Shown here: positions 6,201-11,302 of the stretch, in pieces
Position numbering within the stretch: position 1 is the stretch's first letter
Layout: each line of letters opens with the position of its first letter
Assembly (NCBI GenBank): GCA_938023895.1
Contig: CALJDH010000276.1
Span: 1 to 11,302, forward strand
Source of the DNA: an uncultured Aliiroseovarius sp.
Lineage (GTDB): Bacteria > Pseudomonadota > Alphaproteobacteria > Rhodobacterales > Rhodobacteraceae
Direction of reading: 5' to 3'
DNA: 11,302 nucleotides
Program-made: the position numbers and the translations under genes
Notes under the pieces: generated by a model
Database searches by the model: none
Told to the model about the DNA's origin: nothing
The model's input: only the letters and a program-made list of their open reading frames with translations

Positions 6201-7151
6201 ACCACTGACGGTCCACGGCATGGACTTGCCATCCATGTCTTGCTGTTCGACCCGAGGCTGAATCTGACACGATCCGCATCGCAGGTCATTGCCAAACCAC
6301 GACACGACAAGGGCGGTATTTTTGCAGTTGGGCATCTCCTCGCGCATCTGGTCGTACGACGTCACAAAATCCGTTTTGCCAGACGGGTTGTTCTGGTTCG
6401 ACCCTCCGCTGACGCCCGGGCCAGCATCATAGTGGACCTTGGACGTCGCCATCGCGTATTCCCCTGTTCCAGGGATTAACGCCACGGCCTGCGTGCCGCG
6501 CGCGACCTCTTTGTCCTGATTTGGCTGTTCGGGGCGGAATACCTCGAAACTGAACTGGGGCACGCGGTTGCCGAATTGCGTGACGTCCAGATCCTCGATT
6601 ACGACATAGGCGACCCCGCGATAGGCTGGTGCCTTCCCCGCCCCTTTGACGGCTTCAATCTTGGGATCGGGCAGTTGATCCTCGGTGCCTTTGTAGACAC
6701 GGATGGTCAGATCACTTTTCTCGATCTCATTGCCATCGGCCCAGATCCGGCCAACGCGCGTGATTTGACCCTCGCACAGCGCGACGGCCAAGCTGATCGA
6801 ATAGCTATAGGTCGTGACCTCGGGTTCTGGTGGTTTAACCAGCCCTTTACCGCCCCCGGTTGTGGTGGTGTTTTCCTTGAAGCGCGTGGACCAGATCACC
6901 TGACCGCCCAATCGCGCCCGCCCATAGATCATCGGGATTGCCACGCCTTCGGATGCCCCGCTCATGCGCAGGCGATCCACGCGCCCTGTCTCGATCGGGT
7001 CGGATCCCGCACCTAGAATGCGGTTGTCGATGGTCTGGCCGATCGTCGCCCCGATCGCCTTGCCGATGACCACAGAAGACAGTCCCAGAACACCGCCACC
7101 AATCGAGGCACCAGCCGCAGCACCTACGGCAGAAAGAAGTATCGTCGCCAT
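3231..7151 (-). CDS. g15: GTA tail-tip 'megatron' / host-specificity protein with glycoside-hydrolase-like TIM barrel (g15)
   Basis: This 1306-residue protein is the largest RcGTA-type tail component. It builds the central fibre of the tail tip and contacts the recipient surface. A Gly/Ala-rich hydrophobic N-terminus (about 5-45, many GxxxG spacings) is followed by a beta-rich hub-like region (about 55-210) and three cysteines, Cys276, Cys292 and Cys295. A TIM-barrel region (GTA_TIM family, about 430-740) has candidate catalytic acids Glu470 (LIGSEL) and Glu653 (WFTEIGC). A phage-tail_3-like region follows (about 790-960), then an Rcc01698-type C-terminal part, and finally an FN3-like end (about 1200-1306). 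The ATG shares its A with the g14 TGA stop, and AAAGGA precedes it. The next gene begins directly after the stop. The barrel may cleave a cell-surface glycan, which is an inference. Domain limits are estimates by eye. Confidence 0.93.
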   Translation of the reverse strand: MATILLSAVGAAAGASIGGGVLGLSSVVIGKAIGATIGQTIDNRILGAGSDPIETGRVDRLRMSGASEGVAIPMIYGRARLGGQVIWSTRFKENTTTTGGGKGLVKPPEPEVTTYSYSISLAVALCEGQITRVGRIWADGNEIEKSDLTIRVYKGTEDQLPDPKIEAVKGAGKAPAYRGVAYVVIEDLDVTQFGNRVPQFSFEVFRPEQPNQDKEVARGTQAVALIPGTGEYAMATSKVHYDAGPGVSGGSNQNNPSGKTDFVTSYDQMREEMPNCKNTALVVSWFGNDLRCGSCQIQPRVEQQDMDGKSMPWTVSGVARAQAGLVPRDEDDRPVYGGTPSDQAVKEAIAHAAQNDHKTTFYPFILMEQMEGNTLFDPWSAQIGQPALPWRGRITTVLAPHHPGSPDGTSGAVSQVDAFFGSAQPGDFTVTDDGVDYTGPAEFSYRRFILHYAHLCAAAGGVDAFLIGSELRSLTQIRGPGNSFPVVAHLMQLADDVRGILGAETKISYAADWSEYFGYQPQDGTGDVFFHLDPLWSHDEIDFIGIDNYMPLSDWRDGLDHADAGYGAIYNLDYLKANIEGGEGFDWYYKTPEARELQVRTPITDGAYGEDWVYRHKDLRGWWENSHHNRVGGVRDVTPTDWLPGSKPFWFTEIGCAAIDKGTNQPNKFLDPKSSESSLPRYSSGRRDDLMQAQYLRAMYDYWGEAVNNPTHSATGIQMLNMSRAHVWAWDTRPFPQFPNRKGLWSDGANYERGHWLNGRASSRSLASVVSEICERSGVTRYDVSKLYGLVRGYVVDQISGARAALQPLMLAYGFEVSEREGVLIFASRTGRPDHILDPEKMALSPDRDTTLERIRAPEAEIAGRVRLNYIESGGDYDIRAVEAIFPDETSYSVSTSEIPLILTRAEARAITERWLSEARVARDSASFALPPSELSKGAGDVLKLETDAGTEHFRVDHVEHAGVQNIRAVRVEPGLFLPSDSVDPAPAVKPYIAAGPVFPIFMDLPLLTGEEVPHAPHVAVTAEPWPGKVAIYRSASDNGYRRIDRVTARSIIGVTETELMAAPAGVLDRGPALRVKLSTPDTLFSVSADDLLNGANVLAIGDGTPENWEILQFATADLVGEQTYDLGLRLRGQLGTDATMPSSWPVGSYVVLLDGAQEQIPLASSARGLNRHYRIGPARKSYTDESYVHLVQGFNGIGLRPYAPAHLTALDENGDHQFSWIRRTRIDGDPWGETEVPLGETDERYRLRIRDGATVLREIDVLSPSWSYIAALRSADMVTGSYTVEVAQKSERFGPGPYAQLQVTL

Positions 7152-7597
7152 CAGCTTGTCCTTTCAGGAAATTCAAAACACGCCACAATGCGGCGCGCCC
7201 AAGGGGTCGAAAGCGGGCTTTCGACGACCCCATGCCCGCTATAGGCATGGATAAACGAGGGGGTCGGCCCGATGCGGCTGACAAAACCAAGATGCTTGGC
7301 CACCGCGTCCGAACGCATCCGAAACAACAGGATGTCGCCGGGTTGCCGATCTTCCGGGGACTTAGAAACCAAATGGGACTGGGCGGCCTGCCACAGAGTT
7401 TCTTGCCGATCGGTCTCGGACCAATCGGCGGTATAGGGCGGCACCTCTACAGGTTCCTGCCCCAACACGGCCCGCCAAACCCCACGCACCAACCCGAGAC
7501 AGTCACACCCCGCCCCTTTTTGCGAGGCTTGATGTACGTAGGGCGTCCCAAGCCATTCCTGCAATTCCTGCAGTATCTCTGCCTGTGTCTGCGCCAT
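7151..7597 (-). CDS. g14: GTA tail cell-wall peptidase, NlpC/P60 family (g14)
   Basis: This 148-residue NlpC/P60 cysteine peptidase probably cuts the peptide stems of peptidoglycan so the tail can cross the cell wall. The catalytic triad is visible: Cys33 in GCDCLGLVRGVW, His102 in AKHLGFV and His117 in FIHAYSGHG. QPGDILLF (85-92) is also typical. Almost the whole protein is the peptidase domain, as expected for a tail-tip enzyme. I chose the ATG at 7597, one base after the g13 stop, where the typical N-terminus (MAQTQAEILQELQEWLGTPY) starts. A longer frame to 7681 would lie inside g13 and adds residues without family resemblance. The stop overlaps the g15 start by one base. Confidence 0.93.
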   Translation of the reverse strand: MAQTQAEILQELQEWLGTPYVHQASQKGAGCDCLGLVRGVWRAVLGQEPVEVPPYTADWSETDRQETLWQAAQSHLVSKSPEDRQPGDILLFRMRSDAVAKHLGFVSRIGPTPSFIHAYSGHGVVESPLSTPWARRIVACFEFPERTS

Positions 7598-7598
7598 A

Positions 7599-8546
7599 TC
7601 AGCCACCAGACACTGGCGAGAACGGGTTATCGGTATCGTCATCATCAAGATCCAAGATCTCGCGCCCGTCACCGCCGTCATTCTGGCCAGACGGGATCGG
7701 GTAAGACATCAGCCAGTCTTCGCCCGGAATGTCGGGAAATCCGCGAAAGTTCAGGAAATTGTTGAATTTCTTGCGGCAGGTCCGGGGCAGCTTGTCACAG
7801 CCTGCCTCCAATCGCACCCGGTCCCCCGGCTGCATCTCGGCGCGCAAGGCCGCCCACAGTTCGATGGTCCGTGCGCCATTTTCGCCCACAGCATCATTCT
7901 TAATGGTCCCACTTAATCCTTCCGCGTCACCACTGAGCACCAAGAAGCGTCCACGCACGAACCAATCTTCCGGATAAAGCGCCATGTCCGCGAATTCAAA
8001 AACTGTCTCGTCGACATTGCTGACCAGATCCAATTCGACCGAGTACCCGGTCTGCTCCAGATCAAACCGGCATGTCCCATCGCCCAGCACTGCCGAACAC
8101 GGAGACTGATACGTCCGCCCCTGTGGCTGGTTCAAGGCTTCGCTCAACCCGTTCAGCTCGGCGCGGAAACCACCCGCCTCGCGGGCCAGCTCTCCGACCG
8201 TTCCGCGAAAGCGCAGAAAGCGTTGCGAGACATCGCGCCAGTTAACCAGCCAAGCTTCGACCTCGGCACCATCATAGCGTCCGGCACGAATGTCCTTTTC
8301 GCTGATCGCATCTGTTGACAGAACGCCCAAGGCCTCGGTGTTGTCGACCGACAAGCCGGTGGTTTGGCTCAGCGCATGGGCGGTCATGCCGGTATCGGCC
8401 TTGTAGATGACCCCATCCATCTGCACGTTCAAATCGAGGTCGGTGAAGCCATGCACAGCACCATCGCGCCGCGTGACCTTCCACAGCCGCGCAATGGTTG
8501 TGATCCCTTCGACAAGATGGGACTGAAATTCGGTAGAAATCGCCAT
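7599..8546 (-). CDS. g13: GTA tail hub protein, DUF2163 / phage BR0599-like (g13)
   Basis: This 315-residue baseplate hub protein connects the distal tail ring (g12) with the megatron fibre (g15). The N-terminal two thirds are beta-rich (DUF2163: TRRDGAVHGFTDLDLNV, TDAISEKDIRAGRYDGAEVE). The C-terminal part contains four cysteines, Cys150 and Cys159 nine apart, and Cys250 and Cys257 seven apart, followed by KKFNNFLNFRGFP. This pattern matches the [4Fe-4S]-binding C-terminal domain of phage lambda tail-tip protein gpL, so an iron-sulfur cluster is likely. The extreme C-terminus is acidic (DLDDDDTDN). The ATG shares a base with the g12 stop (TGATG), indicating coupled translation. Family assignment is confident, while the cluster is inferred from the cysteine spacing. 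Confidence 0.92.
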   Translation of the reverse strand: MAISTEFQSHLVEGITTIARLWKVTRRDGAVHGFTDLDLNVQMDGVIYKADTGMTAHALSQTTGLSVDNTEALGVLSTDAISEKDIRAGRYDGAEVEAWLVNWRDVSQRFLRFRGTVGELAREAGGFRAELNGLSEALNQPQGRTYQSPCSAVLGDGTCRFDLEQTGYSVELDLVSNVDETVFEFADMALYPEDWFVRGRFLVLSGDAEGLSGTIKNDAVGENGARTIELWAALRAEMQPGDRVRLEAGCDKLPRTCRKKFNNFLNFRGFPDIPGEDWLMSYPIPSGQNDGGDGREILDLDDDDTDNPFSPVSGG

Positions 8547-9178
8547 CAGACACGCACCTCAACGACGGGCACATTTGGAGCATCGCCTGCCTGAAAAGAC
8601 GCAACCGAGGTGTGAATCCGGTCGGTGTCAAACCGGACCGGCACATCAAACTCGAAGCCAGCGGTGACCTCTTCACCCTCCTCCGGCGCCGTCGCGAATG
8701 TTACCATCCCCGTCGTCAGGTCCACGCTGTATTGCGTGCCTTCGATCTGAGGATCGCCCTTCAGGCCCAGCCTTACGGTGCCCTCGACCGGCTTGTGGAT
8801 CGGACGATCATAGGTATCCGTGCCCGACCGATAGGTCTTGATCAGCTGAAACTCGGTTCTCACACCATCGCCCCAACCCAAGATCTGATCAGTGAAAGCA
8901 ATATCCGTTGAGGGCAGCCCGCTTTTGTAGTCCGACCAATCCTTCCAGCGAAACGCATGCGACTGTCCACGCCGCGCTTCAAAGAAAGCAATCAGCGTTT
9001 CGACATCGTCCAGCGATCGCATGCCGATCCCGGCATCGTAGCGTCGGCGCGAGTGCTCCCACGGGGTGTTGCGCTCTTCAAACCCATTGGCCAACGTCAC
9101 AACTTCAGTGCGCCGTTCAGGCCCACCAACTGAGCCGAAGCTCAGATTGGCCGGGAAGCGGATTTCGTGAAAGGACAT
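8546..9178 (-). CDS. g12: GTA distal tail protein, DUF2460 (g12)
   Basis: This 210-residue protein of the DUF2460 family forms the ring at the end of the tail tube to which the hub protein binds. The N-terminus (MSFHEIRFPANLSFGSVGGP) and the segments RRRYDAGIGMRSLDDVETLIAFFEARRG and FRWKDWSDYKSG are characteristic. The length is normal for the family. It is the only gene here with a long leader: 33 nt separate it from g11, and a strong ribosome site, AGGAGGG (9191-9185), lies in that gap. It may therefore be translated more independently than its overlapping neighbours. Its stop overlaps the g13 start by one base. Confidence 0.92.
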   Translation of the reverse strand: MSFHEIRFPANLSFGSVGGPERRTEVVTLANGFEERNTPWEHSRRRYDAGIGMRSLDDVETLIAFFEARRGQSHAFRWKDWSDYKSGLPSTDIAFTDQILGWGDGVRTEFQLIKTYRSGTDTYDRPIHKPVEGTVRLGLKGDPQIEGTQYSVDLTTGMVTFATAPEEGEEVTAGFEFDVPVRFDTDRIHTSVASFQAGDAPNVPVVEVRV

Positions 9179-9211
9179 GAGGAACCCTCCTAAGGTCGTA
9201 AAATCAGGCGA

Positions 9212-9874
9212 TCAGCGGTGACGTTGCCCACGTGCAAGTGCACGTTGGACATTGGCCGCGATCTGGCTTTGCGACCGGCGGAAGCTTTCCACATCCGGGG
9301 TCGAGATATTCATGGTGATGTTGACGGGTGCCCCGCCGCCCGCAGCGCGTACGCCCAGGCGTCCGTCAGCCCCGCGGCTCAGTGGCATGATCGCTTCCGG
9401 CCCGGCCTCGCCCATTAGGCCCGTCCCACCGCGCATTGGGAAGGTGGTCGCCTGCGAGACGACGCCCCCCTTGGCAAAGGGCATCACGCGCCCTTGGGTG
9501 AAGGCGCCGCCGTCGGCGAAGGGCAGAAAGCCATTCATCAGCGCGCCCACCCCCTGCCCAAGGATGTCGCCGAAGTGGTTGGTGACGGGAGTGATCGCCG
9601 CGTTGAACGCCGCATCCGTCATCGACTTCGCGACCGTTTTCAACGCGTCCGACAGCTTCATTCCGTCAAAAACCAGCCCTTCGAAGGCGCGCTTCAACCC
9701 GGACGAAATGCCCGACGACACCTTGTTCACATCTGTGCTCAGGTCCGAGATCGTTGAATGCATGCCCTTCAGTTCGAAAATGAACCCAGCGGTCATCTGT
9801 TGCGCGCCGCCAAGCGCGGCCTCCAGCGCGTCGATCTGATCTTCAAAGCTGTCGATACTGTCCAATCCAGCCAT
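9212..9874 (-). CDS. g11: GTA tail tape measure protein, short form (g11)
   Basis: The 220-residue protein should set tail length and fill the tube lumen. Helical N-terminal residues (1-85, SIDSFEDQIDALEAALG) are followed by SDALKTVAKSMTDAAFNAAI and a Gly-rich hydrophobic middle (ILGQGVGALMNGFLPFADGG). The C-terminus has the hallmark GLMGEAGPEAIMPLSRGADG of tape-measure proteins. At roughly 1.5 angstrom per residue a helix this long spans only about 33 nm, in keeping with a short GTA-type tail, while ordinary siphophage tape measures are several times longer. I favour the ATG at 9874, whose A is also the last base of the g10.1 stop. A GTG three bases earlier (9877) is possible. Confidence 0.9.
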   Translation of the reverse strand: MAGLDSIDSFEDQIDALEAALGGAQQMTAGFIFELKGMHSTISDLSTDVNKVSSGISSGLKRAFEGLVFDGMKLSDALKTVAKSMTDAAFNAAITPVTNHFGDILGQGVGALMNGFLPFADGGAFTQGRVMPFAKGGVVSQATTFPMRGGTGLMGEAGPEAIMPLSRGADGRLGVRAAGGGAPVNITMNISTPDVESFRRSQSQIAANVQRALARGQRHR

Positions 9875-10092
9875 CACATGCCCTTTCCAGTGGGGGCACG
9901 CGGTTCATCAGGGAACGCGCGTGCAAGCTCTTCCAGCCGCGACCGCAAGCAGGTGGCAGGTTGCCCTTCCAGCCCGGCCATCACAGCCAACTCGATGGGG
10001 GTCAGCGCCCAGAATTGATCCGGGCGCAGCCCCAGTTTTCCGAGTCCAAGGCGCATCAGCCCCGGCCAGTCCAACCCGGAAGGCTCAGCCAT
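9874..10092 (-). CDS. g10.1: GTA small tail assembly chaperone-like protein (g10.1, Rcc01693 type)
   Basis: A 72-residue protein lies between g10 and the tape measure, the usual place of the second tail assembly chaperone in siphophages. It contains LMRLGLGKLGLRPDQFWALTPIELAVM, where the LxPxxFWxLTPxE pattern marks the Rcc01693/phage TAC_6 family. It probably binds the tape measure and tube subunits during assembly and is absent from the finished particle, which is family inference. The ATG overlaps the end of g10 by 8 nt. GAGG about 7 nt upstream offers a ribosome site. The stop overlaps the g11 start. Confidence 0.88.
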   Translation of the reverse strand: MAEPSGLDWPGLMRLGLGKLGLRPDQFWALTPIELAVMAGLEGQPATCLRSRLEELARAFPDEPRAPTGKGM

Positions 10093-10417
10093 CGGCGGCC
10101 TCGTTCGGGGTCAGTGCAAAGGCGCGGGTCAGAAGTTGACCGGCCGCCTTTGCCGCCTCGACCGGGCCACCTTGGATTTCGGCGGCCAGCAAATCCGTTG
10201 CCGTCCCTTGCCAGCCCCCGCCACGCAGCCCCGCCACGATCAGCGCCAGCACATCCCGGCTTGAGAACTGCCCGTGTTCAAACCGCTCGACCAAGGACAC
10301 AATGGATGCCTCGCCCAGCTGCTCTTCCAGCTCGGCCAACGCCCCCAACGTCAGTTTCAGCACATGGGATGTGCCATCGATCACCAGCGCCACTTCGCCC
10401 GTCCACCGGTTTGTCAT
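10085..10417 (-). CDS. g10: GTA tail assembly chaperone-like protein GTA-gp10 (g10)
   Basis: This protein of 110 residues belongs to the GTA-gp10 family (also placed among phage tail assembly chaperones). The start MTNRWTGEVALVIDG and the helix LTLGALAELEEQLGEAS are typical, and the C-terminal part holds ALIVAGLRGGGW and AAKAAGQLLTRAFAL. It lies between tube (g9) and tape-measure genes, where siphophages encode the gpG-like chaperone. I prefer the ATG at 10417, two bases after the g9 stop, because it gives the family-like N-terminus. A GTG at 10423 that overlaps the g9 stop by 4 nt would add two residues. Its end overlaps g10.1 by 8 nt. Confidence 0.9.
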   Translation of the reverse strand: MTNRWTGEVALVIDGTSHVLKLTLGALAELEEQLGEASIVSLVERFEHGQFSSRDVLALIVAGLRGGGWQGTATDLLAAEIQGGPVEAAKAAGQLLTRAFALTPNEAADG

Positions 10418-10419
10418 GA

Positions 10420-10833
10420 TCACAGCGCCGTAAAGGTCAGTTCACCGGCCGAGGCCATCGACAGCTCATACGTCGCCTCACCGTTATGCGACCCTGCATA
10501 TTCGATCGAGGTGATCATGAACGGGCCTTCGACCACGCCGAAATCGGGTACAATCACCTGAAAATTCGGCACTTCATTGTCGAAAAAGATCTGCCGTGCC
10601 CGTTCATCTGTTGAGGCGTCTTTGAACACGCCCGAACCCGAGATCGACGCCGACTTCACGCCAGCGCCGCCCAGCAACTCGCGCCAACCGCCCGTACTCT
10701 CCAGGCTGGTCACATCGACGCTTTCCGCGTTGAAGCTTAGGCGCGTGGCCCGAAGGCCCGCAATGGTCTCGAACACGCCGGTATCGGTCATGTCGAGCTT
10801 GATCAGAAGGTCTTTGCCGTTTTGCGCAGCCAT
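10420..10833 (-). CDS. g9: GTA major tail tube protein, TP901-1 family (g9)
   Basis: This 137-residue major tail protein stacks in hexameric rings to form the tail tube. It begins MAAQNGKDLLIKLDMTDTG and has RATRLSFNAESVDVTSLES and the WRELLGGAGVKSASISGSG segment usual for phage TP901-1-type tube proteins. The C-terminal ASAGELTFTAL is also typical. The length is normal for the GTA form and shorter than many phage tube proteins. GGAGTG stands about 8 nt upstream of the ATG in the 23-nt gap after g8, a proper ribosome site, as one expects for a protein needed in many copies. Confidence 0.93.
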   Translation of the reverse strand: MAAQNGKDLLIKLDMTDTGVFETIAGLRATRLSFNAESVDVTSLESTGGWRELLGGAGVKSASISGSGVFKDASTDERARQIFFDNEVPNFQVIVPDFGVVEGPFMITSIEYAGSHNGEATYELSMASAGELTFTAL

Positions 10834-10856
10834 AGGATCACTCCGTTTTGAAAGGT

Positions 10857-11267
10857 TTAGTTGTCTTCGACACGTGCGCGGAAGATCAGGTCGATGCGGC
10901 GTACATCCGCGTCTTCAACCCGCCGCGCCCGCGCACGATGAAAGTTCAAATACACAAGTCGGCCCCGCGCCAGGATCAGGCTGGCATCCACCAGCGTATC
11001 GCTGACCGCCGCGGCGACCTCTTTGGCGGCCTGAAAGCCCGCAGCATCCGTGACCACGCTGATCGTGACCTCGTGTAACGCGCCCTGCCCGGTCATGTCC
11101 GAGCGTTCGCGCACATCCTCAGGGCCAAGGCTGACATAGGTACCGGTGATGATGCCCGCAGGCACCGCATCATAGATCGCACCGGGCACCAAAGAAGACA
11201 GCGTGCTATCAGCCGCAAGGCGCTGGTAAATGGCCTGTTGCAGAGCCGCTGAAACGCCATAACTCAT
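10857..11267 (-). CDS. g8: GTA tail terminator protein, DUF3168 (g8)
   Basis: This 136-residue DUF3168 protein caps the head-proximal end of the tail tube and joins it to the head stopper. It begins MSYGVSAALQQAIYQRLAAD and contains the usual VPAGIITGTYVSLGPEDVRERSD and HEVTISVVTDAAGFQAAKEVA segments, and ends with IDLIFRARVEDN. The length matches the family. The ATG overlaps the stop of g7 by 4 nt (ATGA), and GAGGAGG (11281-11275), inside the g7 3' end and about 7 nt before the ATG, serves as ribosome site. A 23-nt gap follows to g9. Confidence 0.92.
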   Translation of the reverse strand: MSYGVSAALQQAIYQRLAADSTLSSLVPGAIYDAVPAGIITGTYVSLGPEDVRERSDMTGQGALHEVTISVVTDAAGFQAAKEVAAAVSDTLVDASLILARGRLVYLNFHRARARRVEDADVRRIDLIFRARVEDN

Positions 11268-11302
11268 GCCGAGACCTCCTCTTGTGCAAAGCAGGTCAGG
11301 TA
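11264..11302 (-). CDS. g7: 3' end of the GTA head-tail stopper gene (g7), truncated by the window
   Basis: Only the last 12 codons and TGA stop are present (ending YLTCFAQEEVSA). The stop overlaps the g8 start as ATGA. By gene order this should be the head-tail connector/stopper protein of the GTA, and the YLTC...EEV ending resembles those proteins as I remember them. So short a fragment cannot prove the identity; the assignment rests mainly on synteny. Confidence 0.6.
   Translation of the reverse strand, partial: YLTCFAQEEVSA

Noticed and set aside
5268..6479. A 403-codon open frame on the plus strand opposite g15
   Set aside because: Antisense shadow of g15 with no recognisable domain or ribosome site, and with His/Arg/Pro-rich low-quality composition.
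7598..7681. Upstream extension of g14 to a start at 7681
   Set aside because: The added part lies within g13 coding sequence and has no resemblance to NlpC/P60 N-termini. The ATG at 7597, one base after the g13 stop, fits the family.
10085..10130. Programmed ribosomal frameshift joining g10 to g10.1, as in lambda G/GT
   Set aside because: The overlap would need a +1 or -2 shift, I see no X-XXY-YYZ slippery heptamer, and g10.1 has its own ATG with GAGG upstream. Coupled translation is simpler.
2928..11302. The tail genes as part of an ordinary active prophage
   Set aside because: Gene order, short tape measure, the GTA-gp10 and GTA_TIM-type proteins and housekeeping flanks match RcGTA-like elements, and no integrase, lysogeny gene or attachment repeat is visible here. 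The head end is outside the window, so this is not absolute.

Overview
The window looks like chromosomal DNA of an alphaproteobacterium of the order Rhodobacterales, probably the roseobacter branch. The main reason is a block of minus-strand genes from about 2928 to the right edge. Their order and protein sequences match the tail half of the Rhodobacter capsulatus-type gene transfer agent (RcGTA). The G+C-rich coding bias looks the same inside and outside the block, which fits a vertically kept, domesticated element rather than a recent prophage. No integrase, attachment site, tRNA, insertion sequence or CRISPR array is visible.

Left part (1-2947): the 3' end of pdhC (pyruvate dehydrogenase E2), a strong hairpin, a small AhpD-like carboxymuconolactone decarboxylase family gene and a bidirectional terminator. 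An intergenic stretch of about 320 bp follows, holding a possible 22-residue hydrophobic micro-ORF and two overlapping palindromes. Next is cysE (serine acetyltransferase, minus strand). It is transcribed divergently from a short DksA/TraR-type zinc-finger gene, with overlapping promoters between them.

Right part (2928-11302, all minus strand, transcribed right to left): the last 12 codons of the g7 stopper gene, then g8 (tail terminator), g9 (tail tube), g10 and g10.1 (tail assembly chaperone-like), g11 (short tape measure), g12 (distal tail), g13 (hub with a likely [4Fe-4S] site), g14 (NlpC/P60 cell-wall peptidase), g15 (1306-residue 'megatron' with a glycoside-hydrolase-like TIM barrel), and a final 100-residue gene of unknown function. 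Most junctions overlap by 1-8 nt or nearly touch, so this is one translationally coupled operon whose promoter lies outside the window. Together the genes specify a short non-contractile tail that docks on the capsid (g7/g8), forms a tube of length set by g11, and ends in a tip that probably cuts peptidoglycan and delivers about 4 kb of packaged host DNA.

I do not see an undescribed system. The points most worth a second look are the lambda gpL-like iron-sulfur cysteines of g13, the paired candidate glutamates in the g15 barrel, the tail-to-tail overlap of the last GTA gene with the DksA-like gene, the micro-ORF, and the regulatory-looking palindromes.
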